NCBI GenBank assembly: GCA_945861785.1
Contig: CAMAWD010000070.1
Location: forward strand, 1-34,680
Length of the DNA stretch: 34,680 bases
Origin: Rhodoferax sp. OV413
GTDB lineage: Bacteria; Pseudomonadota; Gammaproteobacteria; Burkholderiales; Burkholderiaceae_C
Direction: 5' to 3'
Both the position numbers and the translations under genes were made by a program. The notes under the pieces were generated by a model. That model had not been told where the DNA came from and did no database searches. It was given only the letters and a program-made list of their open reading frames with translations. Below, piece after piece: positions 1-7,196 of the stretch (the first letter of the stretch is position 1; each line of letters begins with the position of its first letter).

Positions 1-185
<185 letters not shown>

Positions 186-204
186 TTAATTGGTGAACGG
201 GGGA

Positions 205-495
205 TTACTTCTCGACGACTGCGAACAGGTCGTCTTCTTTCATCACCAGCAGTTCGTCGCCATCGACCTTGACGGTCTGGCCGCTGTACTTGCCGAACAA
301 CACGCGGTCGCCGACCTTGACTGCCATCGGGCTGATTTCGCCCTTGTCGTTCTTCTTGCCCGGGCCAACGGCCAGGACTTCACCTTGATCCGGCTTTTCA
401 GCGGCGCTGTCAGGAATGACGATGCCAGAGGCTGTCTTGGTTTCGTTTTCCACGCGTTTGACGATCACACGGTCGTGCAGAGGGCGAAGTTTCAT
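205..495 (-). CDS. groES: GroES (Hsp10) co-chaperonin
   Basis: A 96-residue cytoplasmic co-chaperonin that caps GroEL. It has the full family pattern: the [14 protein letters not shown] start, the mobile loop [17 protein letters not shown], the GEVLAVGPG strand and the [11 protein letters not shown] segment. I place the start at 493-495 because it gives the standard N-terminus and has a strong Shine-Dalgarno (AAGGAG) seven bases upstream. The frame stays open further upstream to 597, but that would run into the CIRCE operator and has no homology. It is the first gene of groES-groEL, with a leader of roughly 110 bases from the predicted start of transcription. Confidence 0.97.
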   Translation of the reverse strand: MKLRPLHDRVIVKRVENETKTASGIVIPDSAAEKPDQGEVLAVGPGKKNDKGEISPMAVKVGDRVLFGKYSGQTVKVDGDELLVMKEDDLFAVVEK

Positions 496-586
496 AGGAT
501 CTCCTTGATATTTGAAACAGGGTTGATAATCAAAAGGCACCAGCTTGTATAAGTTGGCGCTCATTAACTCGAGGATGTTGGTGTTG

Positions 587-613
587 TTAGCACTCATCTC
601 CTGCGAGTGCTAA
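587..613. promoter_or_regulatory. CIRCE operator (HrcA binding site)
   Basis: This is a perfect CIRCE element: TTAGCACTC (587-595), a 9-base spacer, then GAGTGCTAA (605-613). HrcA repressor binds this inverted repeat in front of groE and dnaK operons in many bacteria. It covers the predicted transcription start of groESL (about 609), so bound HrcA should block initiation, and the repeat is also part of the transcribed leader. hrcA itself is not in the window. Confidence 0.97.
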
Positions 614-615
614 TG

Positions 616-641
616 TACGGGGCTTTTCCCCGGTTTTCAAG
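616..641 (-). promoter_or_regulatory. Sigma-32 (RpoH) type heat-shock promoter of groESL
   Basis: Read on the minus strand, CTTGAAA (635-641) is followed after 12 bases by CCCCGTA (616-622). This is close to the RpoH consensus CTTGAAA with a CCCCAT-type -10. Transcription would start near 609, inside the CIRCE element. groESL therefore appears to be activated by RpoH and repressed by HrcA. Confidence 0.85.
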
Positions 642-992
642 CCCTGCGCGCAAAAATTGCGATGCTGGGCTGACTCAGCGCTTGGTCGGTTTCGGTCGAG
701 AACCGCCCTGGTGCCACCGGCACGCTGGGTGCGGCACAGGTCGCGCCGGCCTTGCACAAAAAACTGCCCTGCGATGTACTGACCAGTTTCGTGCCGTGAC
801 AAGACTCGCCGGCGCTGGATTTGCGATGGTCGTTCACCCCTGGCTGGACCTGGCTGGACCCGGCGAATTGGGCGCGTTCCTGCGCGAAGAGTCAGGCGAG
901 TGGCTCGAACAGGCCAGAGGCGTGAACCCGTCTCCGTGACCAAGGCCGTCCGAGGTCCGCGCTTCGGTTGCGTGCGCCACGCGACCGAAGAT
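642..992. other. Intergenic region without a recognised gene
   Basis: About 350 bases separate the groESL promoter from the AbiE promoter. Frames on both strands cross it, but none has a recognisable protein motif or a supported start. I see no terminator, RNA gene or clear repeat beyond a short duplicated CTGGAC stretch near 840-860. I treat it as a spacer between two divergent units. Confidence 0.5.
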
Positions 993-1032
993 TTGCTTTT
1001 GCCACGAATACATGCTATTTTTCGTGTCAAAA
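993..1032 (+). promoter_or_regulatory. abiE promoter overlapped by an inverted-repeat operator
   Basis: A promoter is visible as TTGCTT (993-998), a 17-base spacer and an extended -10 TGCTATTTT (TATTTT at 1016-1021). Two 12-base arms matching at 11 of 12 positions, TTTTGCCACGAA (997-1008) and TTCGTGTCAAAA (1021-1032), form an inverted repeat over it with a 12-base spacer. AbiEi antitoxins are known to repress their own operon by binding inverted repeats in the promoter, so this is the likely operator. Transcription would start at about 1028, only a few bases before the ATG at 1033. Confidence 0.75.
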
Positions 1033-1644
1033 ATGACCAAGCATAACGCGTCCGTCGACACACTGGTCCTGCGGCGCATCCAGTCACAAGGGGCTGGCTG
1101 GGTTTTCACGCCCACTGACTTTGCTGACTTGGGCACGCGCACTGCAGTAGCTACCGCTCTCAAGCGCTACAAGGCAGCGGGTAGCATTCGCCTTCTGGGG
1201 CGCGGGCTATACGACGTGCCGCGTGTCCATGCGGTGCTAGGCACCTTGTGGCCGGCCATTGAGTCGGTGTCGCTGGCGCTGGTGCGCAAGGAAGGGCTGC
1301 GGTTGCAGCCGACGGGCGTGTATGCCGCCAATTTGCTCGGCCTGTCGGAGCAGGTGCCGGCCCAGGTGGTCTTTCTGACGGACGGCGCCACACGCAACGT
1401 CAAAGTCGGGCCCACGCAGATCCGACTGAAACGCACCACACCACGCAACATGGCAGCAGCCGGTCGGCTCAGCGGGTTGATGATTCAGGCATTGCGAAGT
1501 CTGGGGCCGGCGCATGTCACAGCGCAGCGCATTGAGCGCTTGCGAAAAAACCTGCCCGCCGAAGAACGTGCGCAAATCGTGGGAGACATAGCGCTGGCAC
1601 CGGAATGGATGCACGCGCACCTGCGTGAAGTCGCACGCCCATGA
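1033..1644 (+). CDS. abiEi: AbiEi-type antitoxin, type IV toxin-antitoxin system
   Basis: A 203-residue antitoxin and autorepressor of an AbiE system. The N-terminal third (SVDTLVLRRIQ, then FTPTDFADLGTRTAVATAL, RYKAAGSIRLLGRGLYDVP) is the winged-helix domain seen in AbiEi/DUF6088 proteins. The rest (PTGVYAANLLGLSEQVPAQV, LTDGATRNVKVG) is the usual C-terminal domain. The stop overlaps the start of the toxin gene by four bases (ATGA at 1641-1644), so the two are translationally coupled. An upstream in-frame ATG at 1012 lies inside the promoter spacer, so 1033 is the better start. No Shine-Dalgarno is visible, which suggests an almost leaderless message. In the family the antitoxin counteracts the toxin without a stable complex and represses the operon. 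Confidence 0.88.
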   Translation: MTKHNASVDTLVLRRIQSQGAGWVFTPTDFADLGTRTAVATALKRYKAAGSIRLLGRGLYDVPRVHAVLGTLWPAIESVSLALVRKEGLRLQPTGVYAANLLGLSEQVPAQVVFLTDGATRNVKVGPTQIRLKRTTPRNMAAAGRLSGLMIQALRSLGPAHVTAQRIERLRKNLPAEERAQIVGDIALAPEWMHAHLREVARP

Positions 1645-2348
1645 GCAACATCGGATTTCTGTCTCTGTCGACCGATGACCGCAAATTGGCACTGGATGAT
1701 GCCGCGCTTCGCCTGCAAATGGGGGCTGTCATTCTGGAAAAGGACTTCTGGGTGTCGTGGCTGTTGCGGCTGCTTTTCGCCGAGCCAGTCTTGGCGCCGC
1801 ACTTGGTGTTCAAGGGAGGTACGTCGCTGTCCAAGGTGTTTGGCGTCATCGACCGGTTCTCGGAGGACATCGACTTGTGCCTGCAGCCAGAATTTGTGGG
1901 GGCGGACACAGCAGATTTTGATGCCCTGGCCAGCCGCTTCAAGCGCGATGCGGCCGTTCTGGAGATGCAGCGTCTGTGTGGCGAGAAGGCAACCATCTTG
2001 CATTCAGAGTTTCACCGCCCGGCGCAATCACCCACTCCGGACCGCTACGCACGCCATTACTTCGACATGGTCAAGTTGCTTGCACATCCGCGGGCCTCAG
2101 AATTTCTGGCCGACCGGGCGCAGTGCGCGCGCGTAGTGGACTGGAAGAGTCGGGTATTCGCACGGGCCTGGGCACGGTATGACCTCGCGAAGCCGGGCAG
2201 TTTTCGCCTGGAGCCGCCGGTCGCGCGGCAGGCGGAGCTTGCGCAGGACTATGCGACGATGCGCACGATGTTCATGACCGAGCCGCCGTCATTCTTCGAA
2301 CTGATGCAGTCGCTGAAGAACGCAGAACACGCTATCAACCACGAGTAA
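1641..2348 (+). CDS. abiEii: AbiEii/AbiGii-family nucleotidyltransferase toxin
   Basis: A 235-residue toxin of the AbiEii family, DNA-polymerase-beta-like nucleotidyltransferases that stop growth; some members protect against phage by abortive infection. The signature motifs are present: HLVFKGGTSLSKVFG at about residues 54-68, and RFSEDIDLCL about ten residues later, with the acidic DxD-type pair that binds metal. The helical C-terminal half ends in PPSFFELMQSLKNAEHAIN. Length is a little below that of many AbiEii proteins, but no motif is missing. It starts inside the last codons of the antitoxin gene, so production should follow antitoxin translation. Confidence 0.9.
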   Translation: MSNIGFLSLSTDDRKLALDDAALRLQMGAVILEKDFWVSWLLRLLFAEPVLAPHLVFKGGTSLSKVFGVIDRFSEDIDLCLQPEFVGADTADFDALASRFKRDAAVLEMQRLCGEKATILHSEFHRPAQSPTPDRYARHYFDMVKLLAHPRASEFLADRAQCARVVDWKSRVFARAWARYDLAKPGSFRLEPPVARQAELAQDYATMRTMFMTEPPSFFELMQSLKNAEHAINHE

Positions 2349-2431
2349 CACGCCACGCATGGCAGTTTCTGATTTCAGCTATTTGCAGAACTGCAGGCCT
2401 GTTCAGTTTGAAGTCAAGTGCTCGACTTTAT

Positions 2432-2447
2432 GAGTGCCATGGCGCTC
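2432..2447. promoter_or_regulatory. 16-bp near-palindrome upstream of the efflux gene
   Basis: GAGTGCCATGGCGCTC is a palindrome with one mismatched pair, centred on CCATGG, about 55 bases before the efflux pump start. It could be a regulator binding site, but no regulator gene lies beside it and there is only one copy. The assignment is weak. Confidence 0.25.
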
Positions 2448-2500
2448 ACTGTGCAGCGGCGCATGCATAGTCCCATGGCGATCCAATCGTTCCTGGCTGC

Positions 2501-3730
2501 ATGAATCCAGATTCGAAAACCCTGTGGCAAGGCCCGCGCTGGGCTTTGGCCGCCTTGCTGGCCTTGCTGGGCATGGTGGGGCCGTTTGCCATCGACACCT
2601 ACCTGCCGGCCTTTTCCGGCATTGCGCGTTCGCTCGACGCCTCGCCGGTGCAGATGCAGCAGACGCTGTCGGCCTACCTGTTCGGTTTCGCCTTCATGAG
2701 CCTGTTCCATGGCGCGATCTCGGACAGCTTCGGCCGCCGGCCGGTCGTGTTGTGGGGGGTGGCGATCTTCACGCTGACCTCGGTCGGGTGCGCGTTGTCG
2801 CAGAACATCGGCCAACTCATCTTCTTTCGCGTGTTGCAGGGGCTGTCCACCGGTGCCGGCATCGTGGTGTCGCGTGCAGTGGTGCGTGACATGTTCGAGC
2901 CTTCGCAGGCCCAGAAGGTGATGAGCCAGATCACCATCTTCTTCGGCATTGCGCCGGCCATTGCACCCATCATCGGCGGCTGGTTGTTCGTGCTGGCGGG
3001 CTGGCACAGCATTTTCTGGTTCCTGGCCGGTGTCGGTGTGCTCCTGTGGCTGGCCAACTTCCGCTTCCTGCCCGAGACGCTGCATGTGGCGCAGCGCCAG
3101 CCTTTCAATGCCCGCAACCTGTTGCGCGGGTATTGGCAGCTGGGGTCGGACCCGCGCTTCCTGTTGCTGGCGCTGGCCAGCGGCATCCCGTTCAATGGCA
3201 GCTTCCTGTATGTGTTGTCGGCGCCGGCCTTTCTGGGGGAGCACCTGAAACTGGCGCCGACGCAGTTTTTCTGGTTCTTCATGCTCAGCATTGGCGGCAT
3301 CATGGGCGGCGCCTGGCTCAGTGGCCGACTGGCCGGGCGCATCGCGCCGCAGCGGCAGATCCGCTATGGTTTCATGGTCATGTTCGGCAGTGCACTGGTG
3401 AACCTGGTGGCCAACTGGCTGTTCGTAGCCCATGTGTCGTGGGCGCTGATTCCGTTGTGCGTGTTTGCCTTTGGCTGGGCGCTGATGGTGCCGGTGGTGA
3501 CCTTGCTGGTGCTGGACCTGCACCCGGAGCGCCGCGGCATGGCATCGTCCCTGCAGATGTTTGTCGGCTCCATGGCCAATGGCCTGGTGGCCGGGGTGAT
3601 CGCACCGCTGGTCATGCATTCCACATTGGGTCTGGCCGCGGCGTCGTTGGCGATGCTGTGTGTCGGGCTGGTGGCCTGGGTGGTGGTGCGCCGGCGTTGG
3701 CCGAAGATCGGGCACGCAAACGTGCCGTGA
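2501..3730 (+). CDS. Bcr/CflA-family drug efflux MFS transporter
   Basis: A 409-residue inner-membrane antiporter of the major facilitator superfamily (DHA1, Bcr/CflA branch), expected to expel drugs in exchange for protons. The N-terminus fits the branch: GPFAIDTYLPAF in helix 1, a motif-A loop GAISDSFGRRPVVLWG between helices 2 and 3, then RVLQGLSTGAGIVVSRAVVR and the helix-5 motif IAPAIAPIIGGWL. About 12 hydrophobic segments can be counted, and the length is normal for the family. The first ATG in frame (2501) is used; no strong ribosome site is visible. It stands alone between the AbiE pair and the imu cassette. Confidence 0.93.
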   Translation: MNPDSKTLWQGPRWALAALLALLGMVGPFAIDTYLPAFSGIARSLDASPVQMQQTLSAYLFGFAFMSLFHGAISDSFGRRPVVLWGVAIFTLTSVGCALSQNIGQLIFFRVLQGLSTGAGIVVSRAVVRDMFEPSQAQKVMSQITIFFGIAPAIAPIIGGWLFVLAGWHSIFWFLAGVGVLLWLANFRFLPETLHVAQRQPFNARNLLRGYWQLGSDPRFLLLALASGIPFNGSFLYVLSAPAFLGEHLKLAPTQFFWFFMLSIGGIMGGAWLSGRLAGRIAPQRQIRYGFMVMFGSALVNLVANWLFVAHVSWALIPLCVFAFGWALMVPVVTLLVLDLHPERRGMASSLQMFVGSMANGLVAGVIAPLVMHSTLGLAAASLAMLCVGLVAWVVVRRRWPKIGHANVP

Positions 3731-3962
3731 GTTGGCGTGTGGGCACCGCACCCTGCAAGACAACCACGAACGGTATGAGGGCGCCAGCCTGTGGATCAAG
3801 CTGGTGGCGGTGGTGCTTGTGGGCGCGGGTGTTGCGGTTGGGCTGGAGTGGTGGTTCCTCGGTTTGCTGGTGCTGCTGGTGCTGGCGCTGGGCTGACGCG
3901 ACAGCCGGCGACGCGGCGGGTTGCCAGGATGAAAGGCCTGCACGCAGGTGCAGATCGGCATA

Positions 3963-3982
3963 TACTGGTTTTTTATCCAGTA
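3963..3982. promoter_or_regulatory. LexA (SOS) box in front of imuA
   Basis: TACTGG-N8-CCAGTA is a perfect outer palindrome that also fits the CTG-N10-CAG rule for LexA sites of gamma- and betaproteobacteria. It lies 22 bases before the imuA start, where bound LexA would cover the promoter. The cassette should therefore be induced by DNA damage. Confidence 0.9.
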
Positions 3983-4003
3983 TTTTGCGCCTCCAGCTTT
4001 CCC

Positions 4004-4762
4004 ATGTCCGCCCTTCCTGTTCCCGTTTCCGCCCATGGCGCCGTCTGGCGTGCCGACGAACTGGCGCGCCCGGCAGGTGCGGTGCTCGCCACGGGCCACC
4101 CCCTGCTCGACGCCCAGTTGCCCGGCAGCGGCTGGCCCGTGGGCGCCCTGGTGGAAATCCTGCAGGCCCAAAGCGGCCAGAACGAATGGCGCCTGTTGTT
4201 GCCCGCCCTGGCCCGTGCCCCGGCCGGGCCGGTGGTGCTGGTGGGCGCGCCGCACATGCCTTTCGGGCCCGGCCTGTCGGCGCAGGGCCTGGCTGCCGAG
4301 CGCCTGTTGTGGATTACCGTGGCCCAGCCGGCTGCGCGCATGTGGGCCTGCGAGCAGGCGCTGCGCTGCGCCGACGTGGCCGCCGTGCTGGCCTGGTTGC
4401 CGCAGGCCCGGGCCGACCAACTGCGCCGCCTGCAGATGGCGGCCAGTGAGCACGCCAAGCTGCTGTTCGTGATGCGCCCGGCCCGGGCCCAGGCCGAGTC
4501 GTCCCCGGCGGTGTTGCGGGTGTCGCTGGCGGTGCAGGCCGACAGCGATGCGCTGCACATCGAGATCCTCAAGCGGCGCGGGCCACCGGCGCTGCAGCCG
4601 CTGGTCATGCCGGCCCGCCAGGGCCGCATGGCGGCGCTGCTCGCACGCGGTGGCGCACGGGCAGGGCGAGATCCCGTGCCGGAGGTCTGCGCAGCGATGC
4701 CGGCCGGGCCGTCGATGCAGGAGCCGCTCCATGTACTGGATCGCTTTACAGCCCCAGCCTGA
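4004..4762 (+). CDS. imuA: ImuA, SOS mutasome accessory protein
   Basis: A 252-residue protein of the ImuA family, the RecA/SulA-related partner of ImuB and DnaE2 in damage-induced mutagenesis. The family pattern is visible: GHPLLDAQLPGSGWPVGALV at about residues 30-50, then a RecA-like core with GPVVLVGAPHMPFGPGL, RLLWITVAQPAARMWACEQ and VAAVLAWLPQA. No canonical Walker A GxxxxGKT is present. The ATG at 4004 is chosen because it follows the LexA box and gives the usual N-terminus; the frame is open further upstream, but that sequence is outside the family. The 3' end overlaps imuB by 32 bases, indicating one transcript. Confidence 0.92.
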   Translation: MSALPVPVSAHGAVWRADELARPAGAVLATGHPLLDAQLPGSGWPVGALVEILQAQSGQNEWRLLLPALARAPAGPVVLVGAPHMPFGPGLSAQGLAAERLLWITVAQPAARMWACEQALRCADVAAVLAWLPQARADQLRRLQMAASEHAKLLFVMRPARAQAESSPAVLRVSLAVQADSDALHIEILKRRGPPALQPLVMPARQGRMAALLARGGARAGRDPVPEVCAAMPAGPSMQEPLHVLDRFTAPA

Positions 4763-6167
4763 GGCGCAAGGCGTGCCTGCGCCCGGTGCTGGCAGCGCCA
4801 GCAGCAACCCGCAGGTGCTCGAACATGCCAGCGTGCGCGACGACGCACTCACCGCCCTGGGCTGGTGGGCGCTGCAGTTCACGCCCCGGGTGGCGCAACT
4901 CGGGCAGGCGGTGCTGCTCGAGGTGTCGGCCAGCGAGCGCCTGTTCGGCGGGCGCCAGCCGCTGCTCGACCATCTGTTCCAGGTCGCGTGCCCGGTGCAG
5001 CCGCTGCGCTCGGCGCATGCCCCGAGCGCACTGCTGGCGCTGGCCTACCTGCAGGTGGATGCTGCCGACGCGTACCCGGCGCCCGACCTGCTGCCACTCG
5101 CCACACTGGCGCAGGCACAGGCGCATCTGGCCACCCTGGAGCGCATCGGCTGCCGGCGCTGGGGCGATTTGCGCGCGCTGCCGCGGGGTGGCGTGGTGCG
5201 GCGCTTCGGTGCCCCGCTGCTCGATGCGCTGGACCGGGCCTACGGCCTGAAGCCCGAGGTCTACCCCTGGCTGCTGCTGCCCGAGGTGTTCGACATGCCG
5301 CTGGAGTTGTCGGCACAGGTGGAGACCGCTCCCGCGCTGCTGTTTGCCGCGCGGCGCATGCTGGCCCGATTGCAGGTGTGGCTGCAGGCGCGCCAGCGCG
5401 GCATCCTGGCGCTGGAACTGGGCTGGGAGATGGACGCGCGGCGCAACACCGCCACCCATGGCAGCCTGGTGGTGCGCACGGCCGAGCCCACGCTGGACAT
5501 GGGCCACCTGCAGCGCCTGCTCGGCGAGCACCTGGACCACACCACCCTGCCGGCGCCGGTGTTGTACCTGCGCATGCGCTCCATCGAGACCGCGCCCCTG
5601 CCCGGGGCCAGCGCCAGCCTGCTGCCCGATGCGCTGCGCAGCGGCGACAGCCTGCACCAGCTGCTGGAGCGCCTGAGCGCGCGCCTGGGGCCGGAGCAGG
5701 TGTTGCGTGCGGTGTCCTGCGCCGACCATCGGCCCGAGTGCATGCAGGCCTGGGTGCCGGCATCGCAAGGCGGGCCGGTCACCAGGTCCGCAGTCAGCGG
5801 CAAACCTGCCGGGGCAGGCAAAAGCCACAACACCAAGGACGCCACCAACGCCTCTCCCGCATACGCCGACCTGTACCCCACCTGGCTGCTCGCCACACCC
5901 CTCAAACTGGCCGTGCGCCAGGATCGCCCGCTGTACCAGGGCCCGCTCACGCTGCTGGTGGGGCCGCAGCGGCTGGAGGCTGGTTGGTGGGGCACTGGTG
6001 CTTCGGCACAAAGCGTGGTCACGCTGCGCGACTATTTTGTGGCGCGCAGCGCGCAGGCCGGGTTGTTGTGGATCTACCGTGAGCGTCTGGCGGCGCACAG
6101 GCAGTTGGCGGAGCAGCCATCGGAGCAATCAGGCAGCCATTGGTATTTGCAGGGGTTGTTTGGGTGA
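4731..6167 (+). CDS. imuB: ImuB, inactive Y-family polymerase homologue of the mutasome
   Basis: A 478-residue relative of Y-family polymerases that in the ImuABC mutasome acts as the hub binding the sliding clamp, ImuA and DnaE2. The N-terminus MYWIALQPQPEA is short and is followed by GWWALQFTPRVA and LLEVSASERLFGGR. The catalytic acidic residues of active Pol IV (the DMD start and the SIDEAYLD motif) are absent, as expected for ImuB. The C-terminus ends in the typical WYLQGLFG. The start at 4731 has an AGGAG site nine to ten bases upstream and lies inside the end of imuA. Residues about 345-380 are a low-complexity Ala/Ser/Lys linker. Its usual partner dnaE2 is not next to it here but about 1.8 kb away. 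Confidence 0.92.
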   Translation: MYWIALQPQPEAQGVPAPGAGSASSNPQVLEHASVRDDALTALGWWALQFTPRVAQLGQAVLLEVSASERLFGGRQPLLDHLFQVACPVQPLRSAHAPSALLALAYLQVDAADAYPAPDLLPLATLAQAQAHLATLERIGCRRWGDLRALPRGGVVRRFGAPLLDALDRAYGLKPEVYPWLLLPEVFDMPLELSAQVETAPALLFAARRMLARLQVWLQARQRGILALELGWEMDARRNTATHGSLVVRTAEPTLDMGHLQRLLGEHLDHTTLPAPVLYLRMRSIETAPLPGASASLLPDALRSGDSLHQLLERLSARLGPEQVLRAVSCADHRPECMQAWVPASQGGPVTRSAVSGKPAGAGKSHNTKDATNASPAYADLYPTWLLATPLKLAVRQDRPLYQGPLTLLVGPQRLEAGWWGTGASAQSVVTLRDYFVARSAQAGLLWIYRERLAAHRQLAEQPSEQSGSHWYLQGLFG

Positions 6168-6215
6168 TCCGCAGCCACGATGGACGAAGGGAATTTTCAT
6201 TCAGACGGATCATGA

Positions 6216-6258
6216 AATTTCAAATAGCCGGCCATAAAGTTACAAACAGCCGGCCATG
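6216..6258. repeat. Two 22-base-period direct repeats upstream of the antitoxin gene
   Basis: Two 21-base units in tandem with a 22-base period (6216-6236 and 6238-6258) share the core CAAANAGCCGGCCAT and match at nearly all positions. They lie about 50 bases before the promoter of the Phd/Ccd-type operon. They could be repressor sites, or a leftover transposon end with repeated transposase sites (IS21-like ends have this form). No transposase gene accompanies them. Confidence 0.5.
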
Positions 6259-6290
6259 ATCGGCCCCCCAAGCAGCACGCTATTTCCGCT

Positions 6291-6319
6291 TTGCCGGATA
6301 CATGCCCAATAGCTAAAAT
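6291..6319 (+). promoter_or_regulatory. Sigma-70 promoter of the phd/ccd-type operon
   Basis: TTGCCG (6291-6296) and TAAAAT (6314-6319) are separated by 17 bases, a good sigma-70 promoter. Transcription would start near 6326, and a GGAG ribosome site precedes the original antitoxin ATG at 6348. Confidence 0.6.
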
Positions 6320-6347
6320 GGCCAATCGCCAATGCCGGAGCAACACC

Positions 6348-6617
6348 ATGCAAGTAACCGCCACACAAGCCAAAAACTGATTTGGCGCCATGTGCACCCA
6401 CGCAAAAACAGAACCGGTATTTGTGGAAAAAGATGGACGAATCGACACCGTTATCGTGTCAGCCAAACAGTTCGAAGCGCTGAAATTCGCCGGTCAACCC
6501 AAGACACTGGCGCAACGCAAACGGGCTTTCGAGCAGACGCACAAGGCCTGGATTGATGCGCAAAAAACCCGCTTCGAAAAAAGCGGGCTGTGGTGTGACG
6601 ATCAGCGGGTTTGGTAG
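6348..6617 (+). pseudogene. Hybrid antitoxin: Phd/YefM N-terminus, CcdA-like C-terminus; stop codon at codon 11
   Basis: Reading from the ATG at 6348 gives MQVTATQAKN, then TGA (6378-6380), then FGAMCTHAKTEPVFVEKDG and onward in frame to 6617. The normal Phd/YefM opening continues AKN-R-FG, so the stop is most simply a CGA to TGA change. The N-terminal part matches the Phd/YefM DNA-binding and dimerising fold (VFVEKDGRIDTVIVSAKQFE). The C-terminus TRFEKSGLWCDDQRVW instead resembles the CcdB-binding tail of CcdA (pattern RF-E-x2-G-x4-D-x-R-x-W). Translation could restart at ATG 6390, giving 75 residues that lack the first strand and helix but keep the toxin-binding tail. The next gene is a CcdB-like toxin, consistent with the tail. 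Confidence 0.75.
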
Positions 6618-6652
6618 GCCATCGCCCCGGTTTCAACTGATGGCCCGGCCCC

Positions 6653-6967
6653 ATGCAATACGACGTTTACCACAATCCGGGCCCACGGATGCGCGATCAG
6701 TATCCCTGCGTCGTCGATGTTCAAAGCGACTTGCTGGGCAGTTTGGCAACACGCATGGTGGTGCCACTCGCTGTTACCACGCTCGCCGCCCATGATCTGC
6801 CACGACAGCTTTGCCCGGTGATTGCGGTCAAGGGGAAGAATCTGATGCTGGTCGCTTTTGAAGCCGCGCCACTGGGAAGGCGTCTTTTGAAGAACAAGCT
6901 GGTGTCCGTGAAGCACCGCGCAAGTCACGTCATTGCCGCGATGGATGCCGTGGTAAGTGGCGTTTGA
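6653..6967 (+). CDS. ccdB: CcdB-family toxin
   Basis: A 104-residue protein of the CcdB family, toxins that trap DNA gyrase on cleaved DNA. The family features are clear: [33 protein letters not shown], then [20 protein letters not shown] and the end [14 protein letters not shown]. In F-plasmid CcdB the residues that poison gyrase lie in the last helix, which ends in Gly-Ile; here the end is Gly-Val. It begins 35 bases after the damaged antitoxin. An intact toxin gene behind a broken antitoxin gene suggests that the shortened antitoxin still works, that the toxin is weak, or that another antitoxin covers it. Confidence 0.88.
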   Translation: MQYDVYHNPGPRMRDQYPCVVDVQSDLLGSLATRMVVPLAVTTLAAHDLPRQLCPVIAVKGKNLMLVAFEAAPLGRRLLKNKLVSVKHRASHVIAAMDAVVSGV

Positions 6968-7043
6968 ATTCAGGTTGCCGACTTCCGCTGGCCAGTGTCT
7001 CGGTTGAGCCACCCGGCACGATCACTCCTGCGCCGATGGCCTG

Positions 7044-7063
7044 CGCCAGTCAAAAGACTGGCG
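7044..7063. other. Perfect 8-bp hairpin with AAAA loop
   Basis: CGCCAGTC-AAAA-GACTGGCG folds into a strong stem-loop between ccdB (plus strand) and mazF (minus strand, converging). No T-run follows on either strand, so it is not a standard intrinsic terminator, although the converging genes make a stop signal plausible. Confidence 0.4.
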
Positions 7064-7182
7064 GGCTGGGCAAAAAGACGGTTGCCAGCCACAGCTGGCT
7101 GGTGTCGGAGGAGAACTCCTTCACGACCGGTGCGGTGTTTGGCCTGTCCGGTGGCAGGGCCACCTATTGGATACCTGCCTGA
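7063..7182 (+). pseudogene. C-terminal remnant of a short-chain dehydrogenase/reductase gene
   Basis: The frame reads KKTVASHSWLVSEENSFTTG followed by AVFGLSGGRATY and stops at 7182. This matches the last strand and dimer-interface region of SDR enzymes (SWLVS-x3-SFTTG-x-VF-x2-SGGRATY). Nothing upstream encodes the Rossmann NAD-binding motif or the YxxxK active site, so only about 40 codons remain. It is a leftover from a gene broken when this toxin-antitoxin-rich segment was assembled. Confidence 0.55.
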
Positions 7183-7196
7183 CGAGGCGACGGGTT

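Noticed and set aside
496-597. N-terminal extension of groES to an upstream ATG at 597
   Set aside because: It would add 34 residues unknown in the family, run through the CIRCE element and begin upstream of most of the leader; the strong Shine-Dalgarno is at 495.
3731-3896. Small hydrophobic frame after the efflux gene (WIKLVAVVLVGAGVAVGLEW)
   Set aside because: It looks like a membrane peptide, but no ATG/GTG with a ribosome site gives a sensible start and no family is recognised; it may be chance in GC-rich DNA.
2414-4882. 822-codon minus-strand frame across the efflux and imuA genes
   Set aside because: The plus strand holds recognisable MFS and ImuA proteins. The antisense product is Arg/His/Gln-rich with no domain.
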